In this document: positions 10,336 to 21,943 of the stretch, piece by piece
Numbering within the stretch: the first letter of the stretch is position 1
Layout of the letters: every line of letters starts with the position of its first letter
Assembly: GCA_001692895.1 (NCBI GenBank)
Contig: KV748222.1
Coordinates: 278,683 to 342,682, forward strand
DNA from: Cenococcum geophilum 1.58
Lineage: Eukaryota; Ascomycota; Dothideomycetes; Gloniales; Gloniaceae
Direction: 5' to 3'
Length of the DNA: 64,000 bases
The notes under the pieces: generated by a model
The model's input: the letters and a program-made list of their open reading frames with translations, nothing else
What the model was told of the DNA's origin: nothing
Database searches by the model: none
Position numbers and translations under genes: made by a program

Positions 10336-13306
10336 GCCAAGCCTAGCGGATATTAAGCTTTATAAAGATCTTAGCTCTACTTATTTGGGCCAAAGTCTTA
10401 TTAAGTAAAGGTAGTAGGTAGCGGTCTTTAAGGGTTAAATTATTAAGCTTATGGTAGTTAATACAGAAATAAAGTCCTCTATTTAGCTTTTTAGTAAAGA
10501 GAATAGGTAAGTTAAAAGGGGCTTAACTAGGCTCAATAAAGCCCTTATCCAGGTTATCAATAAGATACTACTTTATGGCCTATAATTCGGCAGTAGATTG
10601 CTATCAGAGGGGGCTATAGCTAAGGGTAACCACCTTATCCGGCTCAATTTTAATCTTATAGTCGTACGGTCGGTAAGGCGGGAGTATATTAGACGCTACT
10701 TTAGAGAAGGTGTCTTTAAATTTCTAGTATTAACGGGGCAGTTTCTGTTCTACTAGCTCCTCGTCTATAAGCTCGCCTTTCTCTTAAACTAGGGCTTCTT
10801 TCTCTTTAATTATCTAATTAATTTCGTATAAGCTAGTTATAAAGGCAATAGTATTAGGCTAAACTAGGTTTTAGTAGAATTCTATAGCGCTAATGTAGCA
10901 GATATTAACTGGCGGGAGGTCTATAGGTTTCTTTATAGATATTTGTCGGGCCGTATTTTGCGGTATAGGGTTTATAGTCTTCCTTAGCTTACATTCCATT
11001 TTCCACAAGTTATCCTTCTGGTCTATTAGTTTAGTATATCGTCCAATATCCCTAGCCTTTCTTTATAGCTGCGTAGGGCCTAAGTTCTCCATTAGGGACT
11101 TAGCTAGGCTACTACCGACTTCCTAAGTCTCTAGTGCGGGTAGTGTAACATAAGTAGTCTGGGGGCGGCGTAGTATACGGATCTGTTGCGGATTAAGCTA
11201 TACATCCTTCTTAAAAGCCTAGTCCCTACGCGTCGCATCAGCCTAGTAAACAGTGTTTATCTACGGCCGTATAAGGTTTTCCATTATAATACTAATCTCT
11301 TTTATAAAGGAAGGCGTTAGGGGCATAGTTTCGGGCCAAATAAGCTGCCTATTTTATATATTAAGCTATAAGCCTAAATAGGCTAGCCATTTTCTCCCTA
11401 AAATCATATCATAGCTTCCAAGGTCCGTAATAAGGAAGGGGATATTATACTACCTTCGTCTATTAATACGGAGGTAGATCTATAAGATAATAGTAATAGG
11501 TAGTCCTATCTATCCGTTATAACCGCGAATAGGGACTGGTTTAGGCAGTTCTTTAAGGGGTGCATTTAAAAAGTCAGCCAGTTTTATAACGCACTTTATA
11601 TTAATTAAGGTAAAAGCATTTACTCCTAAGTTAGCTAAAGCAGAGGTTAAAACTTAATATCTATTACGAAATAAAGTATAAGGGATAGTATAGCTTCTTC
11701 TACTAACTAGCCAACCCAGATTAATATGTAATATATCAATCCCTTTTAACCCTAGAGAGGAGTCTTTCTCTAGAGTTCCTCTTTTTCCGGCTCCGTACTA
11801 TCCTCCTAAATTAACAGAACCTCATTTATCTTTGCCTTTATTAGGCAGTTCCTTATAGGGTGGCCTATTTAACCGTATAAGAAGCAAGCTCCTTAATCAC
11901 TAAGGGCCTATATATAGGGGTCGCTGTATATAGGCCGGGTATATACTAGGCCCGTAGTAGGGATAGCTACGCGGCTAGCTGCTGGGTTAACTATAGGAGT
12001 TGCTAATTATACCGGGGCACTATAGGCCATACTTATAGTACTTACGGCCTAGTTTATAAGGTTTTTAGTTTTTAGCTAATTAGCGCGTGCCTTAATTTAA
12101 TAGAGGCCTTAGTTAATAGCTAGGCAATAGTCCGTAAGTTCCTTTAACGTCTATGCCGTAGTATAAACTAGTAATACGGCCCGCTATAGGTCTAGGGTAA
12201 GCTTATTAAAGAGGTCTAGTAGTAGGTCTTCCTAGGGGATCTAGGCCTATTTAGCCAGGTATAGAAAGCGGGTTTAGACGGCTAAAAAGGTCTCCATTAT
12301 TTTTATGTTTAGGCTTTTATAGCCAAGGCAGGCGTTCTATACTTTAAAAGGGTCTTTATAAATAGAAGATAAGTGTTTAATCATTTCTTCTTTAGAGATA
12401 AAGGGGTTTGCTAAGTCTTTAGTATATTGCGGGCGTAAATACATCTAGGCGTCTCCGCCAGTACAGCCAAAAACGTAAGCTATTCTAGCTCAGGCGTTAG
12501 GGAAGTGGTCTACATTAACTTCAAGCTTATCCCGTAATTAAAGCTTCCAATTATCAAATATAGGGTTAGTTCCGTCTATAAGTAGCAGGAAATCCACGAC
12601 CTTTGCCAACCGCCTCAGTGCTGCATAAACCTTAGTAGGTCCACTAAGGCGCTAAGATAAGGCCTAAAGGACTATAGCAAGTCTTTAGTTATCTAATAAT
12701 AACTCATTATTAGATACAGGGGTATCTCTGGCTTTAAGCAGCTCTTACAGTTGTTTAATTTCGGCATTAGCAGCCGTAAGCTCCGCCTAGGGGGTTAAAA
12801 CGTTAATTGTTTCTTCGTCTAAAGTATTTAAGGGTCCTACAGCTGCTTTACCTGCTGCTGTAGTTCGTGGCATAGTAGTAGGGGTATTAGGTAATTCCGG
12901 GTAATTTCTTCAGGGGTTCTAGTCTATGTGTATCTTATAGGTTCTTTCCTTAGAGTTCTATCCTTTTCTTTTAGGTCCTGTCCTTATAGTCCTATTAATA
13001 TCCTTAGGGTCCTGTTCTGTGTTCTTATAGATATATTTAAGTTCCTTCTCAGGAAGAAAGAGTAGAGTGAGCTTTAGATAATATTAGCGACTTAATTAAT
13101 CAAGATATAAGCACGGCAAAAGGGTCGCGCAAGCCTATACGATTGGATTGTCCATAAACGAGAATCTAAAGCTAGAGAAAAGGAAAGGAAAGGACAAGTA
13201 GCAACCCGAGGAGTTATATACAATCCCTAGTCACGTAAGAGTCACGTAAGCCCTGCGTCTACCATAACGTCTACCATAGCTGCCGCTTTCTGCCAGTGCC
13301 GTAACA
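10336..13306 (-). mobile_element. Gypsy-type LTR retrotransposon fragment (family A): 5' LTR, gag, protease and start of RT
   Basis: A minus-strand Ty3/Gypsy fossil, broken in many places. The 5' LTR has its outer end at 13306 (minus strand TGTTACGGCACTGG) and extends to roughly 13050. Gag starts around 12873 (MPRTTAAG). A zinc-knuckle region lies near 11900-11850, protease-like sequence follows, and RT begins around 10760 with NLDKGFIEPSQAPF (about 10550-10510). The element stops near 10336, early in RT, so the rest of pol and the 3' LTR are missing. A second copy of the part equivalent to 10946-11715 sits at 51889-52653, and a partial LTR copy in the opposite orientation at 18423-18655. Base changes are RIP-like, so it is old. 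Confidence 0.85.
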
Positions 13307-13309
13307 TTT

Positions 13310-13740
13310 TTAGTATTAGATTTAGACTAGTATAAAGGGAGTTACTTAGTTATAACTAGTATAAAAAATAGACTGGTATATTTTTAGTGTTAGATTAAAC
13401 TAGTATAAAGAGTTTACTAGTAAAAAGCATAGATTAGTAATACGTTATTAAAAGGATAAAGACTAGTACTATAAACCTACTAATAAAAAAAGGATACTAG
13501 TATATAAGACTAGTAGTTTCGTACCAGTCTAAAAATTATACCGTTTTATATACCGTTTACACCTATATACTAATATATTCTATACACCAATCTATATTAT
13601 ATACTGGTTTAATAACTTTTAAAGATAGCAATAGAGCTATAAATGATTCTTCTTATAAATAGTATACTAATTTCCCATCTCGCCTATAAAACACCCTCCT
13701 ACTTAACTAGAAGTCAGTCTAAAACAATATTAAGCGCTAT
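13310..13740. other. AT-rich spacer with a cluster of ACTAGT motifs
   Basis: No gene was found. Between about 13325 and 13525 the hexamer-like motif (a)ctagta recurs about eight times (gactagtataaag, aactagtataaa, tactagtaaaaa, gactagtacta and others) at irregular spacing. This looks like an eroded short tandem repeat next to the Gypsy A LTR. Confidence 0.4.
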
Positions 13741-13741
13741 T

Positions 13742-14970
13742 TTCTCTCTGCTAGCAGAGCTCTTTAGTAATATCTTTTCTAATTTATTTACTATTAATAC
13801 CTATAATATAATATAAGCTTCTAAAACATTTTATAAGTTATACCTTTACGCCTTTTAGAAGAATTGCTTTTACCTTATCTAAATTTAACTCTCCTATAAA
13901 GGCCTATAGAGATTTAAAAAAAATCTTAAAGTATAAATACTCCTATTACATTTATACAATTTATTTATATTACGATACAGCCATACTAGATAATGATAAC
14001 AGACTAACCTATCTATATAACGGATACTTTAACTCTATTATTACTAAAACTATCTAATATAGTAGATTAAAGAAGCTTAATACTATAATAATTAATAAGG
14101 GCGATAAACTAGAGAGAGATATTTTATTCTACCTATACTTAATTAAAAAAGCTACTAGGAATTCACACATGGCTCTAAAAATTTTCCTATATAACCTATA
14201 ACTTTACGACCTTATAGGGAGGGGCGAGCTATTCTTGTAAGCCCTTAGCCGTGTTAAAGAGCTTACCCTAACTATTAATAAGTTATTAATAGAGGTATCT
14301 TACGTAATTAAAGAAAAAATACCGCTTCTAAAAAATCTTTATAACTTATCTCTTACCTTTAACTTAGAAGAAGACAACTCTTAAGAAATAATTAAGCTAA
14401 TTCTAAAAAATATTAAAAGCGTATAAATCCGAAGTTTAAAACTCTCTAATTTTTTTACCTCTTCTTACTTTTTTATAACAGTCTTAAAACCCTTTAAGTT
14501 TTCTTTTAGAAAACTTACTATTAAACACGTTATCTTTTATGGGGGAGATAATAGCGGAGATAACAGTAGAGATAATAGTAAAGATGGCATTAGAAGCTTT
14601 ACTAATTTTATTTAGCATTTTAAAAGACACTTCTAATTAGACTATATTTGCTTTAAGTAAATTAGTAGCTATTATATATTCCCTAGCTCTATTGTATTAA
14701 ATATAGACAGCTTACCTTTATTTTTTTCTAATATAGTTTTAAAATACAATTAATTATACTATTAATAGTTGTATTTACTCACTACTATAAACTATCTAAA
14801 ACTTATAGGTCTAAAGCCATTAAATAGAATCTACCGGGAATAGCTAAGGAAAATTCCTCTTTAATATGCTAAATAAACAAAGTTAGTCTTAAAAAAAGCT
14901 TTTTTAAGAGTAAGCTCCGTTAAGGAAGGCCTAAAGGGCCGCAAGACCTCTTTAAGAATTTTTATTAATT
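13742..14970 (+). pseudogene. F-box-like protein relic 1
   Basis: The plus strand starts with an F-box-like segment, LLAELFSNIFSNLFTINTYN (about 13748-13807), whose pattern L-x-x-E/K-L-x-x-x-I-x-x-x-L fits an N-terminal F-box. A long leucine- and lysine-rich region follows, with RVKELTLTINKLLIEVSYVI and later LDYICFKQISSYY (about 14640-14680). That last motif has a close match, LNYICFKDIYSYY, in relic 2 on the other strand, which ties the two to one family. There are stops and at least one frame change near 13920. Intact F-box proteins recruit substrates to SCF ubiquitin ligases. Which family this belongs to, and its function, are not known. Confidence 0.5.
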
Positions 14971-15089
14971 AAGTGGCAATATCGACCGGGTGGTAATGGC
15001 GAACTATTGTCGTAAGCATTGTCGTTAGCCTTTTACCACCTACCTAGTATATATAGTAAGGCTCTAGAGCCTCTTGAAATAAGATAAAA

Positions 15090-15560
15090 TCTTCCTTTTT
15101 TTAATCTATATTAGATTGATAAAGTATAGGTTATAGGACTATTAGCAGCAGCAAACTATAAAGGCATTTAGGTTATTATTAATAGAGTAATAAACTGGGA
15201 GAAACGAAGCGGCGCAACGTTTAAAGGTAAAAAGACTATATTAGTGCACTTTATGAGAAACGCGGAGCAGACTAATACTACCCTATTTATAATTAAAGGA
15301 AAAACAGTTATATTAGGGTATATAGTAGTTATAGATGCGGAGCTTTAGTATAAGTAATATATTAAAGCAGCTACTAAGGGCCTTATCGTAGTTATAGCAC
15401 TAAAGAGGCTCTAAATAGTATCCCCTTTAATTGTAAGATAGCTGTTTAGGGCAATAGTAGTGCTAATAGTAGACTACGCCTTAAATATTTGGATATACGC
15501 TTGCGGGGTTCCGCTATAGCCGTATTAAACTGGGTATAAAGAATTAGAGCGCTTCTTTTA
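15090..15560 (+). mobile_element. LINE reverse-transcriptase C-terminal fragment
   Basis: The plus strand reads a piece of non-LTR RT downstream of the catalytic motif: NRVINWEKRSGATFKGKKT, then TILVHFMRNAEQTNTT (about 15180-15290), a spacer, YIKAATKGLIVVIALKRL (about 15358-15412) and VDYALNI (about 15471-15491). The order matches Tad1-like fungal LINEs. It is flanked by the two convergent F-box-like relics and has no 5' or 3' element ends, so it is a captured fragment. The next 300 bp (15560-15870) keep a readable plus frame with basic sequence (KKRVVSYKVIRTSVVSYISS) of unknown origin. Confidence 0.75.
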
Positions 15561-15949
15561 CCTATAGGTTTATATAAAAAGTAAGCTTAAAGCTAAAATT
15601 AATTCCTAGCCTAATTTTAGCTATAAGCTTTTATAGTGTAGGAATTAAATAAGCGACTTTAATCTTAAATATAGCTTTAAAGACTCTATATATATACAAA
15701 AAGGGTAGTAAAAAAAATAGCGACGATTACCTTAGTAGATAGCGCTTATAATTAGCAATAATATACGAGTTAAGAAACGGGTAGTAAGTTATAAAGTAAT
15801 ACGAACCTCGGTAGTTAGTTATATTAGCTCTACTAAAAATATTTTATATTACAGTTTTACTTCTTACTTACTCTCTGTTTATATTTTAGTTACTTAATTA
15901 TTTATATTACGCAGCTAAAGAGAAAGACTATTCTAGCGATTTAAGAATA

Positions 15950-16990
15950 ATGCTAGAAAAGAATATAGACAAGTCCCTAAAAGTATTATATCTGCTAAAT
16001 TCCATAGGACCTTTAATAAAATAGTAACTATATATATCCTTAAAGCAAATATAATTTAATAAGAAACTTTCCCTAAGGTCCTAAATAAAATCTGTAAATA
16101 AGTTCTTTATAAAAAATACATATTATAGAGTAAGTTCCCTTAAAGAAAGCTTAAGTTATTATAAGGCATTTATAAGAAACTTAATACGGTCCCTTCTAGA
16201 CCTAAATATCTTAAAACTTTAAAGACTGTAAAGATTAATTACCTTTAATTCATCTATAATCTACCGAGGTATATACTTTAGAGTAAAATTAAAATCTAAG
16301 GATAATTCCTTAAGATCTAGTAATTATAGTAGTAAATCCCAAATCCGAATAGTTGGCTTAAAATTACCGTGACGTAATAAATTAGAATTAAACTTTAGAG
16401 TAAAAGCTAAGATATTCTTTAGGGCTTCTCGCATATATTCCTTAGCAAAATCATAATACATTGTATTCTCTAGGTGAATTTTAAGAGGCCGACGCTGCCC
16501 TTTTATAGCCTATATCTTATCTAAGCAGCACTAAAGCTTTATAGATATTATTCTTCTTAGATGGTAATCAGGGGATTTACAGAGTATAATTATATTGCAC
16601 TTTGTATCTTATAAAACTTTTATAATTAAAAAAGAAAATTCCTTAATTACGTCTATTATTAAAGAGGTAGCATTAAGGTTAAGTAAAATAGTCTAGAGGT
16701 ATTAAGACCTTTTCTTAGTAAGAAAGTCTTCTAATTTGTCTAATTTACGGAGATCCACTAATATAAAGCAAAAGCAGTTGTTTTAGAAAGTATTATAGCC
16801 TTTATTATAAAGAGCCCTATAACTTAATAATATACTATAAGTATCCTTAATTAGCAAAAAGCTAATAATATCGCTAAAAAGCTTTGTTAGTAACTTAAAT
16901 ATAAGTAGCATATTTTTTTATCTTAAAGGAAGGGATAAATTTATATCTTTCTTAACTCGTTTATTAAATTAGCTCGCCTGTTTATCTTTT
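15950..16990 (-). pseudogene. F-box-like protein relic 2
   Basis: The minus strand begins with LLTKLFSDIISFLLIKDTYS (about 16960-16900), an F-box-like pattern, then CFCFILVDLRKLDKLEDFLT (about 16775-16715) and IIILCKSPDYHLRRI. A leucine-rich repeat-like region follows, with HLENTMYYDFAKEYMREALK (about 16480-16420), DLLLQLLDLKELSLDFNF (about 16345-16290) and LNYICFKDIYSYYF (about 16055-16015). The last motif is shared with relic 1 at 14640-14680. The relic is mostly in one frame with RIP-type stops. It faces relic 1 across the LINE fragment. Confidence 0.5.
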
Positions 16991-17225
16991 ATAGGTCTAA
17001 GTTTAGAGTCTAAATTAGTTTCTAGTCTATTTTTAGTTATACTTTATAAAAATTAAATAGAATTAGGCATGCTTTAAAAATAGAATTAAGTTATAAGCAT
17101 TAATAAAGCATATTATTAAATCTATATTATTAGAATTTAAATATTACTTAGTATAAAATATTAAGCTCTTATATACTATAGGAAAACTTAAAATTAAGTA
17201 TCTACTATATAAAACGCATATTATT

Positions 17226-17428
17226 TATAACGGCGCTATAGCATATTATCTATTAAATTCTACTATATTCTGCCACACCCTACTAGCGCTTTAGTGGCTA
17301 GCTCTATATATATTTATATATATTTACATCAGTCCTAATAACTCCTTTTCCTTCTCCTTAGCTTAGTATTTTTATAATATAGTATTTGTTTAAGCTTCGG
17401 TTTAGAGGCATTTATTTAAGCTATAACA
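17226..17428 (+). mobile_element. Solo LTR of Gypsy family D, 203 bp, TSD TTATT
   Basis: The segment starts tataacggcgctata and ends aagctataaca. It aligns over its whole length with the LTR at 52654-52863, sharing tttacatcagtcctar, ccttttccttct and tttagaggcattta. It is flanked by TTATT at 17221-17225 and 17429-17433. It is decayed by transitions compared with the 52.7-kb copy. There is no internal region, so it is a solo LTR. Confidence 0.82.
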
Positions 17429-18422
17429 TTATTACCCTTTCTTTATTGGAAGAGTTTTAGTACAAGCAGAATTAGTTAGAAGAGAGTATAGTATATTATA
17501 TTTAGTAATAGTACAAGCTTTTAAATGCTTAAAGATTAAGAAAGGGAGCATTTTTATATCTAAAAGCCTATAGATCCTAAACTAGAGATTATAACTCTCT
17601 ATATTTTAACTAGGGCCTAAATAGGTTTTAGACTAAAGCCTAAATAGGGTCTAAACTGAAATAGCAATTCTTTTAGCTATTAAAGACAGGTACCCTAAAA
17701 TTAATTAGATTACCCTTTAATCCGCCAGTATAAGTATCCCTCTATTAGCTGCTAATCGTTCTTAATCTAGATTTAGAAATATGCCTAGCACCTAAAACCA
17801 CCTTAATTAAAAAAAAAAGAGGGCTCTACTAATAATAATACCTCTATATACACTAACTATATAATTATATCTATCTAAGTAAATAAAGCGGCAATAAAGT
17901 ATAATATTCTCGCATCGGTTTTTTTATAGCTTATACTAGCTAGATATATTATTCTCCTAACTACCTTTACTTTTTTTAAGAATTCTTAGATTTTTAGTAA
18001 CAGTAAAGATAAAAAGATAGTTTAACATATAATTTAAAATGTGCCGATTCTACTGGTAGTAGTGCTTCTATTTATTATAGGAACATTAGGAATATTCTAG
18101 CTATAGTTAGCTTAGCGACACAATTATATATAGCTACTTAGAAACCTATTCCTATAAGTAGTTAGAATTATATAAGCGGAGTAGAGCACTAATTAAAAAG
18201 ACAGCCCTGGCTTAGTTAATTTGTGGTTTAAGTTTACTACTACGCTAATTAACGTGTACACCGCTTAAGGTAGGCATTAGTTTATAACTACAAAAGTTAC
18301 AATTATTGTAATTTATATTTATATAGGGAATATATCTATATAGTCTTTATAGTACGCCTAGCTTTTAAATAAGTCTAAAAAGCTTAAGAATAAAAAACTA
18401 GTAAACGATAAATAGACATTTA
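17429..18422. other. AT-rich spacer, nothing recognised
   Basis: Depleted of CpA/TpG like its surroundings. No frame gives a recognisable motif and no terminal repeats were found. Confidence 0.4.
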
Positions 18423-18655
18423 TATTACGGTACTAGCAGAAAACAGCAGATTACAGCGGTAGAAAGTGGTAAATAGCTATAGTTACGTAACTAGTGGTTT
18501 GTATAAAACTTTAAGCGGCACTACTATTTTTCTCCTTTCCTTTTTCTAGCTTTAGATCCTCGTTAATAAAAAATCCAATTATATAGGCTTGCATGCGTCC
18601 TTCCTGCTATACTTATACCTTAATTAACTAAGTCGCTAATAACTTACACTTTAGT
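18423..18655 (+). mobile_element. Partial LTR of Gypsy family A, inverted relative to 13050-13306
   Basis: The plus strand starts tattacggtactagcaga and matches the reverse complement of the LTR ending at 13306 through ctagctttagat, aatccaattatataggcttgc and ttaattaactaagtcgctaat. Similarity stops near 18655, short of the expected LTR end. No target duplication was identified. Confidence 0.7.
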
Positions 18656-19310
18656 ATTATTTATAGGGCGGTAGGCTTTTAAGGTAAATTGATTTAAGAT
18701 ATACCTAGCATTTATCTATAGTAATTTACCTTTATTATTTATACTAAATAGCATTTTTAGTACTAGAAAGCTTAAATGCATTAGCTATAGCTTTAGAAAA
18801 AAATAGTGTAAAACCTATAAGCGAAACACTAAACACTAGCAGCCAGCCCATTTTAGAGTAATAATACGTATTATTAGCTAAGCTTAGTTTAAATTTAGAT
18901 ACAATACTCTTTTATAAAAAATATTAGTAAAGGAACATATGGCTATAAGAGTAATAGCACTTTCTTATTTAATGTTACTTTATATAAGAAACTTTCCTAT
19001 AATCTGCTAGTATATAGTATAATTTAGGAACGCTAGAAGGTACTCCTTATACTAATACTTAACTAGCTTGGTTTATATTAGCTTACTATAGTAATAGTAA
19101 TAGGAGGGAATAAACAATAGTAAAGCGAGTAAAGGATGGCGCGGAGTTAGGGACCGAGCCAGACCCTAAAGAATAGCCTATTTTTAGGCATATCCATTTT
19201 TAGCCGCCCTAGTTTCTAAATCCTTAGATTTTTAAGGCCGTATTAGGTAGTAATTAAGGAGTAGAAAGCTGCGAGAGTTCTAATATCCTTAGCAAACCTT
19301 AAATTTTCTA

Positions 19311-19728
19311 ACGTATACTATAAGCGAGCGGTCTACCTCAAAACTCACCAAAAATCGTAAAAATCGTACCTTAATATCTTAACAACCACTTTATAATAAA
19401 TTCTAATAATTTAGATTTAGGCTTTTATATATACTTTATAGCTTCTATTAAAGTTATATAGGTAATAGTTTAGTGGTTTTTAAGATAGATCAATTTAGCC
19501 CCAATTTAGCCCCGGTTTAGCCCCTAAATCACTTTATTTTAAAAACTACTAAACTATTTACTATATAACTTTAATAGAAGCTATAAAGTATATATAAAAG
19601 CCTAAACCTAAATTATTAAAATTTATTATTAAGTGGTTGTTAAGATATTAAGGTACGATTTTTACGATTTTTAGTGAGTTTTGAGGTAGACCGCTCGCTT
19701 GGGTGGACCGCTCGCTTATAGTGTACGT
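19311..19728. mobile_element. Foldback (palindromic) MITE-like element, 418 bp, TA target
   Basis: The left end ACGTATACTATAAGCGAGCG and right end CGCTCGCTTATAGTGTACGT are inverted repeats with one mismatch. They are flanked by TA at 19309-19310 and 19729-19730. The inverted arms extend inward for most of the element: tctacctcaaaactcac at 19332 mirrors gtgagttttgaggtaga at 19674, and agcttctattaaagttatat mirrors atataactttaatagaagct. The centre near 19500-19530 holds three short tandem units (tttagcccc). The right arm has a duplicated gagcgg box. TA duplication and long inverted arms fit a non-autonomous Tc1/mariner-pogo-type element. No transposase is present. Confidence 0.8.
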
Positions 19729-20246
19729 TATACTAACTCTAAACGTTTAATTAATAACACGCGTATAGGGCTGTAAGCCATAGCTTAGAAATAAGCAAAT
19801 TACACTTTAAAAAGTTGTATAACCCTAGTCTATACTTTATAAACCCTTAAAATTGCGGGGAGACTAATATATAGAAGATAGAGCCCACTCTCTACAATAG
19901 GGTCTCGTAAATATTAATAAAGGCGTTAATAGATTAAACTTAGAAAGAACTAATAAATATATAATGCTGTTTTAGGTGCGAGTTAATATAAATTAGCTAC
20001 AAATATAGGAGACTTAACTATAAAGTCAATTCCTTATTATATAATCTAACGGTATTAATATAGCGAAGCACTTTACTAGAATATGGCTAAGAACCTAAAA
20101 CAACTCCAGTTCTAATAAGCTGCCCCTTAGTAATAAATGACCGTACAACTCTACTTAATCTATGTTTTACCTAACGTCTTTTATATAACACCGCGGTTTA
20201 AGAACCCTTAGAAATGTAAATCAGATAGCTAAAGGGCTGTATAAGA

Positions 20247-20945
20247 GATAATTTGGTAAACTAGGGAAATTTTAGCTTTGTCTATCTAAACGCCTTATTA
20301 GGGAGTGTTATCAAGATCCCTCACTTTAAAAACGACGATGTAATTCTTATTAAAAGAGCTATATACGAGCGCTTTAACAAATATAGCGGTAATGCGGGGC
20401 TTTTACAATATCGAGGGCGTTATAACGCTGGTATTCGGCTTAAGTTTATAAGTAATTATAATCTCTAAGCTTATCTTCGGGATTATAAGGACAATATTAC
20501 TTTAAAACAGCAGCTTTAATAGGGACAAGAAATTGCGGATACGGTTACTTTTATCTATTTAAACGGCGTAATCTATAGGGACCTGCAATGCTATAATATT
20601 CTCTTAGACCAAGATTTGCATATAAAAGTCGCCAACTTTAGTAGCTTATTTTTAGATAGCTCTGCTCTCCTTATTACCGTAGCTTATAATTATTAATACC
20701 CTAAAGAGCTACTATCGGTATAGGTAGATATCTTCGCCCTTAAATCCACCCTATATAAAGTGGCAAGTGGCCAAACTCCTTTTAATAGTTAGACTAATAA
20801 AGAGATTAAAGAGTTATTTAAAAGCTATTAATTCTTTAACACGGAACACTTAGGTCTTATAAGCTATATTATTATAAACTACTAAGAAGGAAATTACCAT
20901 AGTGCAGATAAAGTCATAGAAAAATTTAAAGGTATATTATTTTCG
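20247..20945 (+). pseudogene. Protein kinase-like domain relic
   Basis: The plus strand gives a nearly single-frame kinase C-lobe. The catalytic-loop block VIYRDLQCYNILLDQDLHIK (about 20568-20627) corresponds to the HRDxxxxN motif, VANFSS to the DFG region, YPKELLSVQ-like sequence to the APE region, and VDIFALKSTLYKVASGQTPF (about 20727-20787) to the DxxxxG helix. Before it lie KNDDVILIKRAIYERFNKYS and FISNYNL. A tail follows with an inserted Asn-rich stretch. Its wording resembles small fungal Ser/Thr kinase-like proteins often found in accessory regions. HRD and DFG are degraded and stops are present at RIP-type positions, so it is not functional. Confidence 0.75.
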
Positions 20946-20949
20946 CTAA

Positions 20950-21420
20950 AAACTTTAATACTAATAACAAGTTTAGAGAGCCGTTAAATCACTCCTAAAT
21001 CCTTCAACCCCTCCAAAATAGCAGCATTAGCCTTTACAATATTGGCATTTAGGTTACTCGCGGCAGTCTTATAGGTTTGGAGATTAGCACGTTAATAAGT
21101 ACACTTAACGTTAAATATACTATTAGGTGTAGTTAGGGCAATTCCTTTTTACTAAGAAACTACCTAATTGCATAATTACTCCGTTTCTACCCTTTATCGG
21201 CTTTAAGTCTAAGTAAGGAGTTTCGCTATTTAGTATATTTAGGCAATAGTCCTAAATCTTGTAGTTAACTATATAGTTATATATATACTTTTTAGGGAAA
21301 GATATATAGTAGCACATCTTATTTGCCGTACTCTCGCAGTATATTTAATAAATATTTATAGACGTCTTGGAAGGTTTTAAGGTGGTGGTTAATATTTAAA
21401 ATATTTAATAATAGGAAGTG
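20950..21420 (-). pseudogene. Possible decayed coding fragment, unidentified
   Basis: A minus-strand frame reads ILNSETPYLDLKPIKGRNGV (about 21240-21180) followed by a cysteine-bearing stretch, KCQYCKG (about 21050). Only RIP-type stops interrupt it. No family was recognised, and coding origin is a guess. Confidence 0.2.
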
Positions 21421-21519
21421 AGGAAGAGATTATATACGCTATAATAATACTAAAATATATTTTAAAAATAGGATAGTGTTAAAATTAATACTATAAAAAT
21501 ATAGTTTAATATAAGTATA

Positions 21520-21943
21520 TGTAATGGAACCTTATAGTAGGAACTACAGTAGGCTCGTTATTAGGCTAGGTATATAGGTGATATAAACTAAAGTTAACAA
21601 CGTAATAACAACTAGTGGAGTAGTTGCCCAATAGATTAACTTTAATTGTATTCTAAGAATTACTATAAGGAAGGAACTATCTAGGTAGGGACTAAGGGTC
21701 CTTAAATATATAACCGTACTCCTATAAAATCCTTCTTATATATAATAAATATATACTCTATTTGCTTTATAACGGATTATATAGATTATATAGATTATAT
21801 AAATTACATTATATAACCTTAGCTACCATTCCTTATTATATAGCTCTATCGGCTCTATCTTAGACCGTGCTTATATTAACTAACTAGATTCTTCTAACTC
21901 TTCCCTAAGTAGTTATAATATCGTGCTTAAAGCGTCCGTAATA
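21520..21943 (-). repeat. 3' LTR of Gypsy C copy 1
   Basis: Direct-repeat partner of 29004-29400. It also matches the reverse complement of the LTR at 56243-56665. The ends read TGTAATGGAACC (left) and GCGTCCGTAATA (right). Confidence 0.93.
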
